64,000 nt of DNA from UBA5314 sp035560815 (GTDB lineage Bacteria > Bacillota > Syntrophomonadia > Syntrophomonadales > Syntrophomonadaceae), in contig DATMYR010000010.1 in the NCBI GenBank assembly GCA_035560815.1, forward strand, positions 62,001 to 126,000, read 5' to 3'. Positions 23,621-32,451 of this stretch are shown here, piece after piece (position 1 is the first letter of the stretch; every line of letters starts with the position of its first letter). Made by a program: the position numbers and the translations under genes. The notes under the pieces are model-generated. The model saw only the letters and a program-made list of their open reading frames with translations, was not told where the DNA came from and ran no database searches.

Positions 23621-26062
23621 TTATTCGGTTGGAATCCTCATTCCGTAGAAGGAACGCCATACGAAGAAGACTGCTATGAGTAGGAAACCAGCGCCGACAT
23701 AAGGGGCTATGGTTCTGAATGCCTCTGATATAGCGATTTCCATGGCTAACAAACCAAATAAAGTGGTGAACTTAATAATAGGATTCAATGCTACTGAAGA
23801 GGTGTCTTTAAAAGGATCGCCTACGGTATCGCCTACGACTGTAGCTTCATGTAAAGGAGTGCCCTTTTCCTGCAGATCAACTTCTACAACTTTTTTCGCA
23901 TTATCCCAACATCCGCCTGCATTGGCCATGAATACCGCCTGGAACAAACCAATTACGGCAATGGAAATCAGGTAAGCGACAAAGAAGGCAACTGGTTGAT
24001 TGTTAGTGGCTTGGGGTGCTGAAAGGCAAGCGAATGCCATAGCAAAGGAAAATATAGCGATAAAGATGTTGAACATACCGGCTTGAGCATACTGGGTGCA
24101 GATCTTTACTACTTCCTTGGATTTTTCAGTGTTGGCTTTCACGTTGGCTGCTTCTTCAAGATTGATATTCTTCTTGATATAGGCAACCGCTCTGTAAGCA
24201 CCAGTGGTAACCGCCTGGGTTGAGGCGCCAGTAAACCAGTAGATTACAGATCCACCACATAAGAATCCTAAGATGGTGTAAGGATTCAGCAATGTAAGAA
24301 TCGTGGCTGGGTCAACCCCCAGTACATTCTTAATAACCAGAATCAGAGAGAAGATCATGGTGGTGGCGCCAACAACTGCCGTTCCGATTAATACCGGCTT
24401 GGCGGTTGCCTTAAAGGTATTGCCTGCACCATCGTTGGCTTCCAGATAGTATTTGCCTTTTTCAAAATCGGGTTTGAAGCCAAAATCATTTTGGATTCCT
24501 TTTTCAATGTTCTTAACTTCTTCGATTAAAGACAGCTCATAGATGGACTGCGCATTATCGGTAACCGGACCATAACTGTCAACCGCAATGGTAACCGGCC
24601 CCATGCCCAGCATTCCAAAAGCCACCAGACCAAAAGCAAATACAGAAGGATAGATCATAATATCGCCCGTAATAGGGCCGCTGGCATAATATGCACCGAA
24701 CATAATGGCGACGAATACCATGCCTATCCAAAAAGCGCTGAAATTACCTGCAACCAGGCCTGACAAGATATTTAGCGAAGGTCCGCCTTCTCGAGAGGCT
24801 TTGACAACTTCCGCTACATGTAAGGAGTTGGGGCTGGTAAATATTTTAGTAAATTCAGGAATCACCGCTGCTGCTAGCGTACCAAAGCTGATAATAAGAG
24901 CTAAGGCTGACCAGATAGGTGTTAGCGTAGTAGTTGTTCCTGAACCAGGTCCTAAAATGTAATAGCTGACAGCGAAGGTGACAGCTATGGAAATGATGGA
25001 AGTAATCCATACCAAGCTGGTAAGAGGAGATTCAAAATCGAAATCGTCCTTGCTGCCAAATTTAGCCTGGCTAAAGGCTCTATTAACGTAGAAGGAGGCA
25101 ATTGAAGTAATTACCATTAGTACGCGAATTACAAAAATCCAGGTAAGTAGCGTGGTTTGCAATGCCGGTGCTACTGCCAGAACAATGAAAGTGATCAACG
25201 CAACGCCTGTAACACCATAGGTTTCGAAACCATCGGCAGTCGGCCCTACGCTGTCGCCTGCGTTGTCTCCGGTACAGTCGGCTATAACACCGGGATTACG
25301 CGGATCATCTTCTTTAATTCCAAATACAATTTTCATCAAGTCGGCGCCGATGTCGGCAATCTTAGTGAATATTCCACCGGCAATACGCAATGCACTGGCT
25401 CCTAATGATTCACCTACCGCAAAACCGATAAAGCTTGCTCCGGCCAATTCACGGGGAACATAGAGCAAAATAATCAACATCATGATCAGTTCAACACAGA
25501 CCAGAAGCACCCCGATGCTCATTCCGGCGTCGAGTGCAATATTCAGAAGCTTGAGAGGTTTTCTTTCCAGAGAGGTAAATGCTACTCTGCTGTTGGCCAG
25601 GGTATTCATGCGGATGCCATACCAGGCAACACTATAGGAACCGAGAATACCAATAACGGTCCACATCAGTATGAACAATACCGAGCCGATTTCCATCTTT
25701 TGCAGGTAGCCAAAGTAAAAGGCTATACAAGCGCCGATGAAGACAAATAATATAGCCAGAAATTTGCCCTGCTGAATGAGATAGGTCTTACAGGTCTCAT
25801 AAATGGTTTGGGACACGTCCAGCATGGACTGATGGGCTGCAATTTTCTTTACCTTTGTGAACTGATATAAACCAAACAGCATACCCAAAATACAGACCCC
25901 GATACCGAGTAAAAGCAAATTGTTCTGATCTTGGCTCAGGTTCGGAATCTTAAGATTTGCCTCGCTGGCCATTGCCATTGCTGGCGACAACAGCAGCATC
26001 GGCAAGCTAAATAATCCACCTAGCCCTGCTTTAGCCGCTCCCTTTTTGAAATCAAATGTCAC
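23621..26062 (-). CDS. hppA: membrane-bound ion-translocating pyrophosphatase
   Basis: 813 residues, longer than the common 670-770. About 16 hydrophobic helices. Catalytic motifs are present: DIGADLMKIVFGIKEDDPRNPGVIADCTGDNAGDSVGP (substrate loops, given as landmarks), EVVKASREGGPSLN, and near the end GCWDNAKKVVE and GDTVGDPFKDTSS. Where K+-dependent forms read GNTTAA this one has GNTFKA; a lysine there usually means K+-independent proton pumping. GTG start behind GAAGGAAGG. It conserves energy from pyrophosphate, useful to an energy-limited anaerobe. Confidence 0.93.
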   Translation of the reverse strand: MTFDFKKGAAKAGLGGLFSLPMLLLSPAMAMASEANLKIPNLSQDQNNLLLLGIGVCILGMLFGLYQFTKVKKIAAHQSMLDVSQTIYETCKTYLIQQGKFLAILFVFIGACIAFYFGYLQKMEIGSVLFILMWTVIGILGSYSVAWYGIRMNTLANSRVAFTSLERKPLKLLNIALDAGMSIGVLLVCVELIMMLIILLYVPRELAGASFIGFAVGESLGASALRIAGGIFTKIADIGADLMKIVFGIKEDDPRNPGVIADCTGDNAGDSVGPTADGFETYGVTGVALITFIVLAVAPALQTTLLTWIFVIRVLMVITSIASFYVNRAFSQAKFGSKDDFDFESPLTSLVWITSIISIAVTFAVSYYILGPGSGTTTTLTPIWSALALIISFGTLAAAVIPEFTKIFTSPNSLHVAEVVKASREGGPSLNILSGLVAGNFSAFWIGMVFVAIMFGAYYASGPITGDIMIYPSVFAFGLVAFGMLGMGPVTIAVDSYGPVTDNAQSIYELSLIEEVKNIEKGIQNDFGFKPDFEKGKYYLEANDGAGNTFKATAKPVLIGTAVVGATTMIFSLILVIKNVLGVDPATILTLLNPYTILGFLCGGSVIYWFTGASTQAVTTGAYRAVAYIKKNINLEEAANVKANTEKSKEVVKICTQYAQAGMFNIFIAIFSFAMAFACLSAPQATNNQPVAFFVAYLISIAVIGLFQAVFMANAGGCWDNAKKVVEVDLQEKGTPLHEATVVGDTVGDPFKDTSSVALNPIIKFTTLFGLLAMEIAISEAFRTIAPYVGAGFLLIAVFFVWRSFYGMRIPTE

Positions 26063-26564
26063 CGTTTATCAACCTTCCTTCTATGTTATTAATCCATATG
26101 GGAGGGGAATATATCCCCTCTTTAACCTATTATGAATAGCTCTAATTATTGACGTTTTCTCCCCTCCTTATACCTCAGAAAAAGATAATTCTGCTCACGA
26201 AAACAGATCCCATATACCCGAGGCTAGATGTTTTGGCAAACGCACAGGGGTTTGCAGGGGTCCCTTTACCGCAGCACGAATATGTTACTACGGGATATTT
26301 TGATAGGGATACCGGGTCATAAGAAAATATTAGACTAGAATGGGGTTGAAAGCAAAGTCCCTTGTTTTCCCGGTCGGGGGCAGTGCAGCAAGTCCTTCGG
26401 GAATATTTACCCCTATCAGGCTGATTTGGACATAATCATCATTTATCGCCAAATAGCTTGACTTGACGGCGTAGTTATGTGAAGCTAAAGTCGCCGGGGT
26501 ATTCTATAATCGAAGTTTTTTGTAATCCAGGCTGGTTTTGATCAGACTGGATTATTTTTGTTTT
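26063..26564. other. long intergenic/5' leader region upstream of hppA
   Basis: No gene. Hairpins are visible: GAGGGGA/TCCCCTC at 26103-26120, 38 bases before the hppA start on the minus strand, and GCAAAC/GTTTGC at 26236-26255 inside a GC-rich stretch. These could form a structured hppA leader, but no known riboswitch consensus was recognised. At 26524-26552 AATCCAG/CTGGATT is followed by a plus-strand T-run. Confidence 0.4.
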
Positions 26565-27464
26565 TTATGGAGAGCGAAGATTACTTTGGTTATTGCGTGG
26601 GGTTATCGCAAGAAGCAAGCTGAGCACCACCAGGCTGGAGCCCAACAACTCGCGGTGAAGCAAGGTTTCCCCCAGGATAAAAAAGGCCATGATCAGTGTC
26701 ATAACCGGTTCAGCGATGCTGATTAAAGAAGCCCAGGCGGCCCCGATTTTTCGAACTCCTTTGAGGAAAAGGGTGACGGCCAGGATAGTGTTAAAAAGGG
26801 CCATACCGAACACGATCAAACCCTGCTTTACAGTGAGATGAATTATTGAGGAAACGTCTTTGCCCATAAGCAGAGTCAAGACCAGGACTCCAGTGAGGGA
26901 GAATAGAAAAGTTAGAGATAGAGGAGAACGCTGGCTGACGTTTTTCTGCCCGGCCAAACAGAAAAGAGCATAGCAGAAGCTCGAAAAGAAAGCCAGGATA
27001 ATTCCATGAATAGGGAACGAACCATAGGACCCGGGCCAGCCAAAAATCAAAACGATGCCGCTAACGGCCAGGATGGTGCTATACAGCAAAGTCCGGTTGG
27101 GTTTATTTTTGTATATCAGGATATCAAGAACTGCCACCCAGATCGGATAGGTAAAAAATAGGACACTCAAAAGTCCGGCGGGAAGGTAGCGCAAGGCTAG
27201 AAAGTATAACAGGGATCCCACAACCAGTAAAAAACCCTGGATCAAAATCAGAGGCGTGGGGATCAACAGCTCTGATTTTTTGAATAAAATTAAGCAAGGG
27301 AGCAAGACCAAAGAGGCAAAGAGATAACGAAGCACCAGTGTCTGGATTGGTTGTAGTCCACTGGAATAGGATATTTTAGCCAGAATGGGTAGACTTGCAT
27401 ACATAAGGGCTGAGGCCAGGACATAAATGATGCCCTTGATCTGATCTGGAATTCGTTGCAGCAT
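26565..27464 (-). CDS. EamA/DMT-family permease
   Basis: 299 residues with ten hydrophobic helices in two EamA repeats (RYLFASLVLLPCLILF in the first; LISIAEPVMTLIMAFFILGE in the second, the classic repeat end). Drug/metabolite transporter superfamily; substrate not deducible. The ribosome site is weak (AAGG). It is a single-gene unit. Confidence 0.88.
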   Translation of the reverse strand: MLQRIPDQIKGIIYVLASALMYASLPILAKISYSSGLQPIQTLVLRYLFASLVLLPCLILFKKSELLIPTPLILIQGFLLVVGSLLYFLALRYLPAGLLSVLFFTYPIWVAVLDILIYKNKPNRTLLYSTILAVSGIVLIFGWPGSYGSFPIHGIILAFFSSFCYALFCLAGQKNVSQRSPLSLTFLFSLTGVLVLTLLMGKDVSSIIHLTVKQGLIVFGMALFNTILAVTLFLKGVRKIGAAWASLISIAEPVMTLIMAFFILGETLLHRELLGSSLVVLSLLLAITPRNNQSNLRSP

Positions 27465-27620
27465 GTGAAATATACCTTACTACATATTTCTTCAAGTATA
27501 GGGTAAGTGGTAAACAAGTCAAGCTATTGAAAATGCTTGGAGAATATACAATATATGCATGAAGGATTATGCCGGGCGGTATGGAATAACAAAGTAATGT
27601 ATGTTTAGGGAGAACGAAGC

Positions 27621-27905
27621 ATGGTTATAAAGAAGATCGAGGATTTCAAACTGACTGACCGCAACAAAGCCAGTGCCCGGGTTAGTCTTGAAATTGAAGA
27701 AAGCTCTTGCATAGCGGAGTGGGTGTTTTATCTTCAGGCGGACTACTGTGTAAGCATTCGGGCGGGGCGAATCATGGAAGGCAATATTTCAGTGGATGCT
27801 CTAGAAAAAAAAATCTTTGAACAGCGGGTGGCCATAAAGACTCTGGTGAAACCCGAAATAGTGAGGGTGCGCGCCGAGCGTCGTGCCATGCTTACCCAGA
27901 CCTAG
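27621..27905 (+). CDS. hypothetical protein
   Basis: 94 residues, unrecognised. AGGGAGAACGAAGC precedes the ATG. The sequence alternates beta-like (ARVSLEIEESSCIAEWVFYL) and helical, arginine-rich parts (VRVRAERRAML). It appears cytosolic. Real-gene status rests on the ribosome site and protein-like composition. Confidence 0.55.
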   Translation: MVIKKIEDFKLTDRNKASARVSLEIEESSCIAEWVFYLQADYCVSIRAGRIMEGNISVDALEKKIFEQRVAIKTLVKPEIVRVRAERRAMLTQT

Positions 27906-27935
27906 TATATAACCAGGGCAAAAGGGGTATAGTTC

Positions 27936-28055
27936 TTGCTTATACCGCGAATACATGATATGGTATAGTTCTTAATGAGATGGTTTGCTCTTTGGGAAAT
28001 GCAACTGTGGTGCAGAGGCGTCATGCTTCGCCTGGGTTGCCTTCAGCTTTTTTCC
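27936..28055 (+). ncRNA. candidate small RNA with own promoter and terminator
   Basis: TTGCTT (27936-27941), a 17-base spacer and TATGGT (27959-27964) could form a promoter. About 30 bases downstream a two-part hairpin (GCAAC...GTTGC outer, AGGCG...CGCCT inner, 28001-28040) is followed by a T-run at 28048-28053. The result would be an RNA of about 85 bases. No coding potential and no known family seen. Confidence 0.35.
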
Positions 28056-28098
28056 TGATCCTATCTCATATAATCTCAGTTAAGAGAGTAGAATTTAC

Positions 28099-28172
28099 TG
28101 TGGACAATTGAATCGCAAAAAGAGTAATGTGGAGAAAAGTTTCCGGTAATCACCTGAAAAGGGTTATCCACA
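28099..28172. promoter_or_regulatory. cluster of DnaA-box-like sequences
   Basis: A perfect TTATCCACA at 28164-28172 and two near-matches on the other strand, TGTGGACAA (28099-28107) and TGTGGAGAA (28128-28136). They lie upstream of the unknown gene at 28207. dnaA is not nearby, so this is not an obvious origin. Confidence 0.4.
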
Positions 28173-28206
28173 AGTATCGTGGCCCAATTGATGCGGAGGT
28201 GATAGC

Positions 28207-28611
28207 ATGAAAAACAGGTGGGGAAAAGGAGATCCGGTTAATCTATCCGATCTACTGAAAATTACTCCAGTAGCCAATGAAATTATGCAGTTGAGCGAAG
28301 AACTCAACATGACGACCACCGATTTGATGTGGATTGTTAACCAGATAATAGATAATAGCGATGATGACAACCCCAACTTTGATAAGATCCTCGGGGAGGA
28401 TATAGGCGAGGCTTCCAATGAGGAAGATTGGAATGATATCGAACTTGAGAATCTTGAAGACAGCATCCGGCAGGGGCAGTATGTAGTAAATATTAAGATA
28501 ACAAGCCGGGGCAGGTTCCCCGAAATCGGATTTAAAGCTGGGATCAATGATAGGGAAGATATCAATTACTTCTTTGACATGGTGGCAGAGATGTTGGATA
28601 AACTGGAATAA
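28207..28611 (+). CDS. hypothetical acidic protein
   Basis: 134 residues, very acidic in the middle (NSDDDNPNFDKILGEDIG, NEEDWNDIELENLEDS). The first part (DLLKITPVANEIMQLSEELN) looks helical and could form a dimerising or DNA-associated helix bundle. No family recognised. Ribosome site GAGGTGATAGC before the ATG. DnaA-box-like sites precede it, and a terminator follows. Confidence 0.6.
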   Translation: MKNRWGKGDPVNLSDLLKITPVANEIMQLSEELNMTTTDLMWIVNQIIDNSDDDNPNFDKILGEDIGEASNEEDWNDIELENLEDSIRQGQYVVNIKITSRGRFPEIGFKAGINDREDINYFFDMVAEMLDKLE

Positions 28612-28634
28612 AGTAAAGTTGTTTTGATCTGTAG

Positions 28635-28665
28635 AAGCCCGGGAATATCCCGGGCTTTGATATTT
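28635..28665 (+). terminator. hairpin terminator
   Basis: AAGCCCGGG / CCCGGGCTT perfect arms around five bases, then TGATATTTAT. Confidence 0.65.
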
Positions 28666-28719
28666 ATAAATATAGAGAGAATTAGCCCAGCCAGGCTGCA
28701 TATGAGGGGGAGTGAGCGC

Positions 28720-29646
28720 ATGCTGATTAACATCACGGATCGGATTAAGCTTATCAGACCACTGAGGAAATCCAAGTTTCCCTATAGCAATTCCATTCTG
28801 GTAGAGGACGATATGAGAACTCTAATTGATGCGGGAGCCGGAGGAAATGCGTATGCTGATATTGCTCCCACGGAAGTGGATCTTCTTCTGCTCAGCCACA
28901 ACCATTTTGATCATATACACGGGGCTGGATTGTTTAATCAGGCCAATATGATGGTGGCAGAGGAAGAAGCAGAGGCTTACAAAAGCCAGGCGGCCTATGA
29001 CAAATTAGGCGGATTTGACCTGTGGGATAAGCTTATGGATCAACCCCGGGATAATACACTGGCTCTGGTGGCCTCCAGTTATGATGATGTAAAAAGGCCG
29101 GAATTTTCCGATTTTCGTGTGAAGGATTGCCTGGCCGATGGAATGGTTATCAATACCGGACACACGGAAATTACCGCCCTGCACACTCCTGGACATTCCC
29201 CTGGACACTATGCTTTCTTCTTCGAAAAAGAGAGAATCCTATTTTCCTGCGACCTGGATCTGGCCCCCCGAGGCCCCTGGTATGGAGGATCCTACTGCGA
29301 TATCGGCCAACTGGAGAAATCGGTCTATCGTCTCATGGCCATCGAGCCTTCCCTCTTGGTTACCTCTCATCGGCGCATATTTGACTGGCAGAAGGATAAC
29401 GTGCCATCTCTTTTTCAGCAATATATCGGCATAGCTTTACAGCGGGAGGAGCGGGTCATCACTTATCTGAAGGAGCCTCGCACCCTGGATGAACTGGCCA
29501 ACCAGGAATTCGAAAATCTGGGCTATCCGGGCAGCACTATGGAGGTTTTTTGGACCAAGGTTATGTTTCTGAATCACCTGAATAAGCTGCAAAGAAACGG
29601 TCAGGTAACGAAAACGGAAGACGGACGGTGGGTTTTGTTGATATAA
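28720..29646 (+). CDS. metallo-beta-lactamase-fold hydrolase
   Basis: 308 residues. Metal-binding motif SHNHFDHIHG (HxHxDH), then HTPGHSPGHY and the acidic ligand in FSCDLDLAP, and a later TSHRRIF. The C-terminal quarter (RTLDELANQEFENLG) resembles the winged-helix tail of RNase Z/glyoxalase II-like MBL proteins. ATG at 28720 follows AGGGGGAG; the 32 codons before it cover the terminator region. Substrate unknown. Confidence 0.85.
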   Translation: MLINITDRIKLIRPLRKSKFPYSNSILVEDDMRTLIDAGAGGNAYADIAPTEVDLLLLSHNHFDHIHGAGLFNQANMMVAEEEAEAYKSQAAYDKLGGFDLWDKLMDQPRDNTLALVASSYDDVKRPEFSDFRVKDCLADGMVINTGHTEITALHTPGHSPGHYAFFFEKERILFSCDLDLAPRGPWYGGSYCDIGQLEKSVYRLMAIEPSLLVTSHRRIFDWQKDNVPSLFQQYIGIALQREERVITYLKEPRTLDELANQEFENLGYPGSTMEVFWTKVMFLNHLNKLQRNGQVTKTEDGRWVLLI

Positions 29647-29669
29647 AGTATCCCTTTCGGGTAAGGATA

Positions 29670-29876
29670 TCAATACTGCTTGCTGCTTCGTTTGTCATGC
29701 AGCATTTCCAACAGCTCCTGAAGGGGAGAATAGCCCAGCAAGGCAGTGGACAGCTCTATACACCCTAGAACCCCACATATACTGGCTGCCAGCCCGGTCA
29801 CCATCTGGGAGCCAGAAGCCAGAAAGCAGCATAAGGTAAAAATATATCGTGCTTTAATGCCATCTTTGCTTAACAT
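29670..29876 (-). CDS. possible small membrane protein
   Basis: 68 residues with a hydrophobic stretch (FTLCCFLASGSQMVTGLAASICGVLGCIEL) and a charged C-terminus. GAGGGTGTGATCAT precedes the ATG on the minus strand. No family recognised, so it could be spurious. Confidence 0.4.
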   Translation of the reverse strand: MLSKDGIKARYIFTLCCFLASGSQMVTGLAASICGVLGCIELSTALLGYSPLQELLEMLHDKRSSKQY

Positions 29877-30211
29877 ATGATCACACCCTCATCCACAACC
29901 CGGAGTATTTTTGGCATCCCGGCTGCGTTAGCCTGCAGGTCGGAAGTTCGAGTTGCCTTACTAGTATGGGCAGGCATTTCTTCAGTATGTATAAACCGGA
30001 TGGGAACATGCAGGAAAATGGGTAAGATACTGTAAACCAATAAACCAGGATTGGTTTTGGAGATCAAGCGGACGAATTTACTTTCAGTTTACGTTTCTAA
30101 TATTCGATATTAATAAATAAAGGAAAATGTTTTAACAAAAGGGTAGTATTATTGCATTAGGAAGCATATAATTAGCTGTTAGAGAAAATTGAGAGGGGGT
30201 GGGAAAAACAA
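29877..30211. other. intergenic, nothing firm
   Basis: A minus-strand frame at 29870-30067 lacks a ribosome site and family features. The part from 30100 to 30211 is AT-rich and probably holds the promoter of the short gene at 30212. Confidence 0.35.
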
Positions 30212-30292
30212 ATGGATAAGAAGATGATCGATGAGATCCTCAAGGAAATCGGCTTAGAACATGTCGAGGACTACTACGAGGACGAAGAGTAG
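30212..30292 (+). CDS. 26-residue acidic mini-protein
   Basis: ATG behind GAGAGGGGGTGGG, then a 26-codon frame: it starts MDKKMIDEILKEIGLEH and ends DYYEDEE. The first 18 residues would make an amphipathic helix. A strong terminator starts three bases after the stop, so this is a complete mono-cistronic unit: ribosome site, short frame, terminator. Function unknown. Confidence 0.6.
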   Translation: MDKKMIDEILKEIGLEHVEDYYEDEE

Positions 30293-30294
30293 AA

Positions 30295-30340
30295 AGAAGC
30301 CATGACGGAGGACCCAACCGTACATGGCTTCTTCCTTTTT
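30295..30340 (+). terminator. terminator of the mini-gene
   Basis: AGAAGCCATG / CATGGCTTCT ten-base arms, 18-base loop, then TCCTTTTT. Confidence 0.88.
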
Positions 30341-30379
30341 CTGCCCTCTTTATCCTCTGGATTCACGGAACTCGCCGGG

Positions 30380-31108
30380 TTATTGACTTTTATTCTCCTG
30401 GAGCAATTCCGACACAGTTACGATTTGCAAACCCTGATCTTTGAGGTTTTTTAGAACCGCCGGCAGGGCATCAGCAGTCTGCTGGCAGGTGTCGCTGGCG
30501 TGCATAAGAATGATGTCTCCACCTTTCGCCCGTTTGTTGACCCGGTCAATAATGGTTGTTATACCGGGATTCATCCAATCCAAACTGTCAACGCTCCATT
30601 GAATCGCTTCATACTTGGCCTCGTGAACCCCCTGGATCACCGTATCATTATAGTCGCCATTAGGAGTTCGAATGAGCTTGGCATCTGCCCCGGTGACCTC
30701 TTTAATATTGGCGTGAGCTTTATTAATTTCATCAACGATTTCCGATTTACTTAGATTGCTCAGGTTGATATGCCGATAACCATGACTGGCGATCTCATGT
30801 CCATCATCCTTTATGCGTTTGGCTATCTCGGGATATTGCTTTACCCAGGGACCGGAAAGAAAGAAAGTGCACTTTACATTATTCTGTTTTAGAATGTCCA
30901 GTACCGGAGTAGGGGTCTTATTACCCCAGCTGATATCAAAGGTCAAGGCCACCATTTTCTTGTCCGTTTTTACGTCGTATATGGGCTTTAAACGGTGGTA
31001 AGCCTGGGCATAAAGCACGCTGCTGCCCAGGATCAACATGACCAGGATGCCAATTACAGCGGCCTTTGCCCGGGTCTGCAATTGGTAAAAACCGAAAACT
31101 CTGGGCAT
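30380..31108 (-). CDS. pdaB: sporulation-type polysaccharide deacetylase (PdaB-like)
   Basis: 242 residues. A membrane helix near the N-terminus (AAVIGILVMLILGSSVLYA), then the NodB domain: ALTFDISWGNKTP (PdaB has FDISWG where other deacetylases have FDDGP), CTFFLSGPWV, HEIASHGYRHINLSNL (zinc histidines), RTPNGDYND and LMHASDTC. PdaB proteins maintain spores after the late stages of sporulation, which fits a spore-former. A paralogue follows upstream on the same strand. Confidence 0.85.
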   Translation of the reverse strand: MPRVFGFYQLQTRAKAAVIGILVMLILGSSVLYAQAYHRLKPIYDVKTDKKMVALTFDISWGNKTPTPVLDILKQNNVKCTFFLSGPWVKQYPEIAKRIKDDGHEIASHGYRHINLSNLSKSEIVDEINKAHANIKEVTGADAKLIRTPNGDYNDTVIQGVHEAKYEAIQWSVDSLDWMNPGITTIIDRVNKRAKGGDIILMHASDTCQQTADALPAVLKNLKDQGLQIVTVSELLQENKSQ

Positions 31109-31167
31109 ATTTATCCACTCCCTTTTGCAATGGTTTTTATATTTTTATTGCTTGAAGAGGGTCAATA

Positions 31168-31914
31168 TTACTTCTTTTCCAGAGCTGTGAGCTGGCTGAA
31201 TGTTAGGCATTCATAGCCGCGTTTCTTCAGCTCGGGGATGAGCAGGTCCAGAGCGCGGGCGGTTGCCATGCCATTTGGAGCCCCATCATGGAGAATGATG
31301 ATCTGACCCGGTTCCAGGTGGGCGAGAATGTATTTGGATATCTGGGTAGCCGCGACGCCATTACGCCAATCCTTACTATCCTGCTGGTAGGTCCAGTAGG
31401 CGATAGTCAACCCCGCTTGTCGGCAGCCTTCTACCATTGCTATAGAGAGATAGCCACCCGGTGGACGAAATAAAACCACAGGTCGACCAGTAATCTCCTG
31501 AATAATGCTGTTGCTGCGCTGGATATCGGTTAGCTGCGACTGGGTGCTCAATTTATTGTAATCGGTATGATCATAGCTATGACTGCCCACTTCATGGTTT
31601 TCTGCAACCATGCGCCTCACCAGCTCAGGATTAGCCTGGGCGCGTTTCCCCAATATGAAGAATGTGCCTCGGGCATTATTGCGCTTTAAGGCATCCAAAA
31701 CTGCAGGAGTATTAGGTGATTCCGGACCATCATCAAAGGTAAGAGCGACTGCCAGCTGATCAGTGTTTGCGCGGGATATCACTACTTTTTCCTTCTGCCA
31801 TTTGACCAACATGGGATGACCGGCCAGTTCAATAGCGCCGAAGGATAAACCGGCAAACAGAATGCCACTGAAAAACCACATCAAACTCCGCTTTTTAACA
31901 AGAAAAATCAACAT
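31168..31914 (-). CDS. polysaccharide (peptidoglycan) deacetylase
   Basis: 248 residues, N-terminal membrane anchor (MWFFSGILFAGLSFGAIE), NodB domain with TFDDGPESPNTPAV, GTFFILGKRA, HEVGSHSYDHTDYNKL, FRPPGGYLS and IIILHDG. All catalytic residues of the family appear present. It probably acts outside the membrane on peptidoglycan. It lies 59 bases before the PdaB-like gene; both may be in one transcript. Confidence 0.88.
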   Translation of the reverse strand: MLIFLVKKRSLMWFFSGILFAGLSFGAIELAGHPMLVKWQKEKVVISRANTDQLAVALTFDDGPESPNTPAVLDALKRNNARGTFFILGKRAQANPELVRRMVAENHEVGSHSYDHTDYNKLSTQSQLTDIQRSNSIIQEITGRPVVLFRPPGGYLSIAMVEGCRQAGLTIAYWTYQQDSKDWRNGVAATQISKYILAHLEPGQIIILHDGAPNGMATARALDLLIPELKKRGYECLTFSQLTALEKK

Positions 31915-32028
31915 GTTGTCCTCCAGTCCCCATATACTGCTTCAAATAAGTATATGAGGCCAGAGGGATGCCTATGACCGGAGGGAAAAGAGAGAGAAGG
32001 GTATAAATCCGATATTTCCTCCTTGCTC

Positions 32029-32057
32029 TTGATTTTGCGGTTTTGAAAAGGTATAAT
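32029..32057 (+). promoter_or_regulatory. promoter of tRNA-Val
   Basis: TTGATT, 17-base spacer, TATAAT; the -10 ends 11 bases before the tRNA. Confidence 0.75.
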
Positions 32058-32068
32058 CTACTAGGTTA

Positions 32069-32143
32069 GGGCCGTTAACTCAGTGGGAGAGTGCTTCCTT
32101 GACGCGGAAGAAGTCACAAGTTCGAATCTTGTACGGCCCACCA
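32069..32143 (+). tRNA. tRNA-Val (anticodon GAC)
   Basis: Complete cloverleaf: acceptor GGGCCGT/ACGGCCC with encoded ACCA, D arm with ACTCAGTGGGAGAGT, anticodon arm CTTCC-TTGACGC-GGAAG (GAC at positions 34-36), and T arm ACAAG-TTCGAAT-CTTGT. It reads GUC and GUU codons. Confidence 0.96.
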
Positions 32144-32154
32144 TAAAAGCAATT

Positions 32155-32184
32155 AAAATCCCGATAAATCGGGATTTTTTGTTT
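32155..32184 (+). terminator. terminator after tRNA-Val
   Basis: AAAATCCCGA / TCGGGATTTT with four-base loop, then TTG. Ends the single-gene tRNA transcript. Confidence 0.9.
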
Positions 32185-32451
32185 GAATAAAAATAGGGAA
32201 GGGCTAGGTAAGTATTCATAAGAATGCCGAAATATCTTGATAGATCCATTAGTATGCACACAACAGGCGCACAAATGGGCACACAAAAAAGTTCCTACAG
32301 AAGGATGAAGAGAGACAGATATGAAGATCACTATGTTCTGCTGCTGCAATCTAAATAACAAAAAGATGAACAGACTATGACTGGATTACCAGTCTTTTTT
32401 ATTTATAGGAAAGAACTTACAATAGGAAGTGTAGGAAAGAAAAGGGAAGTC

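Noticed and set aside
26215..26300. c-di-GMP riboswitch before hppA
   Set aside because: CGCACAGGGG and GCAAAC strings recall that class, but they are in the wrong order and on the wrong strand for hppA.
29870..30067. Minus-strand 65-codon frame overlapping the small membrane protein
   Set aside because: No ribosome site and no recognisable features.
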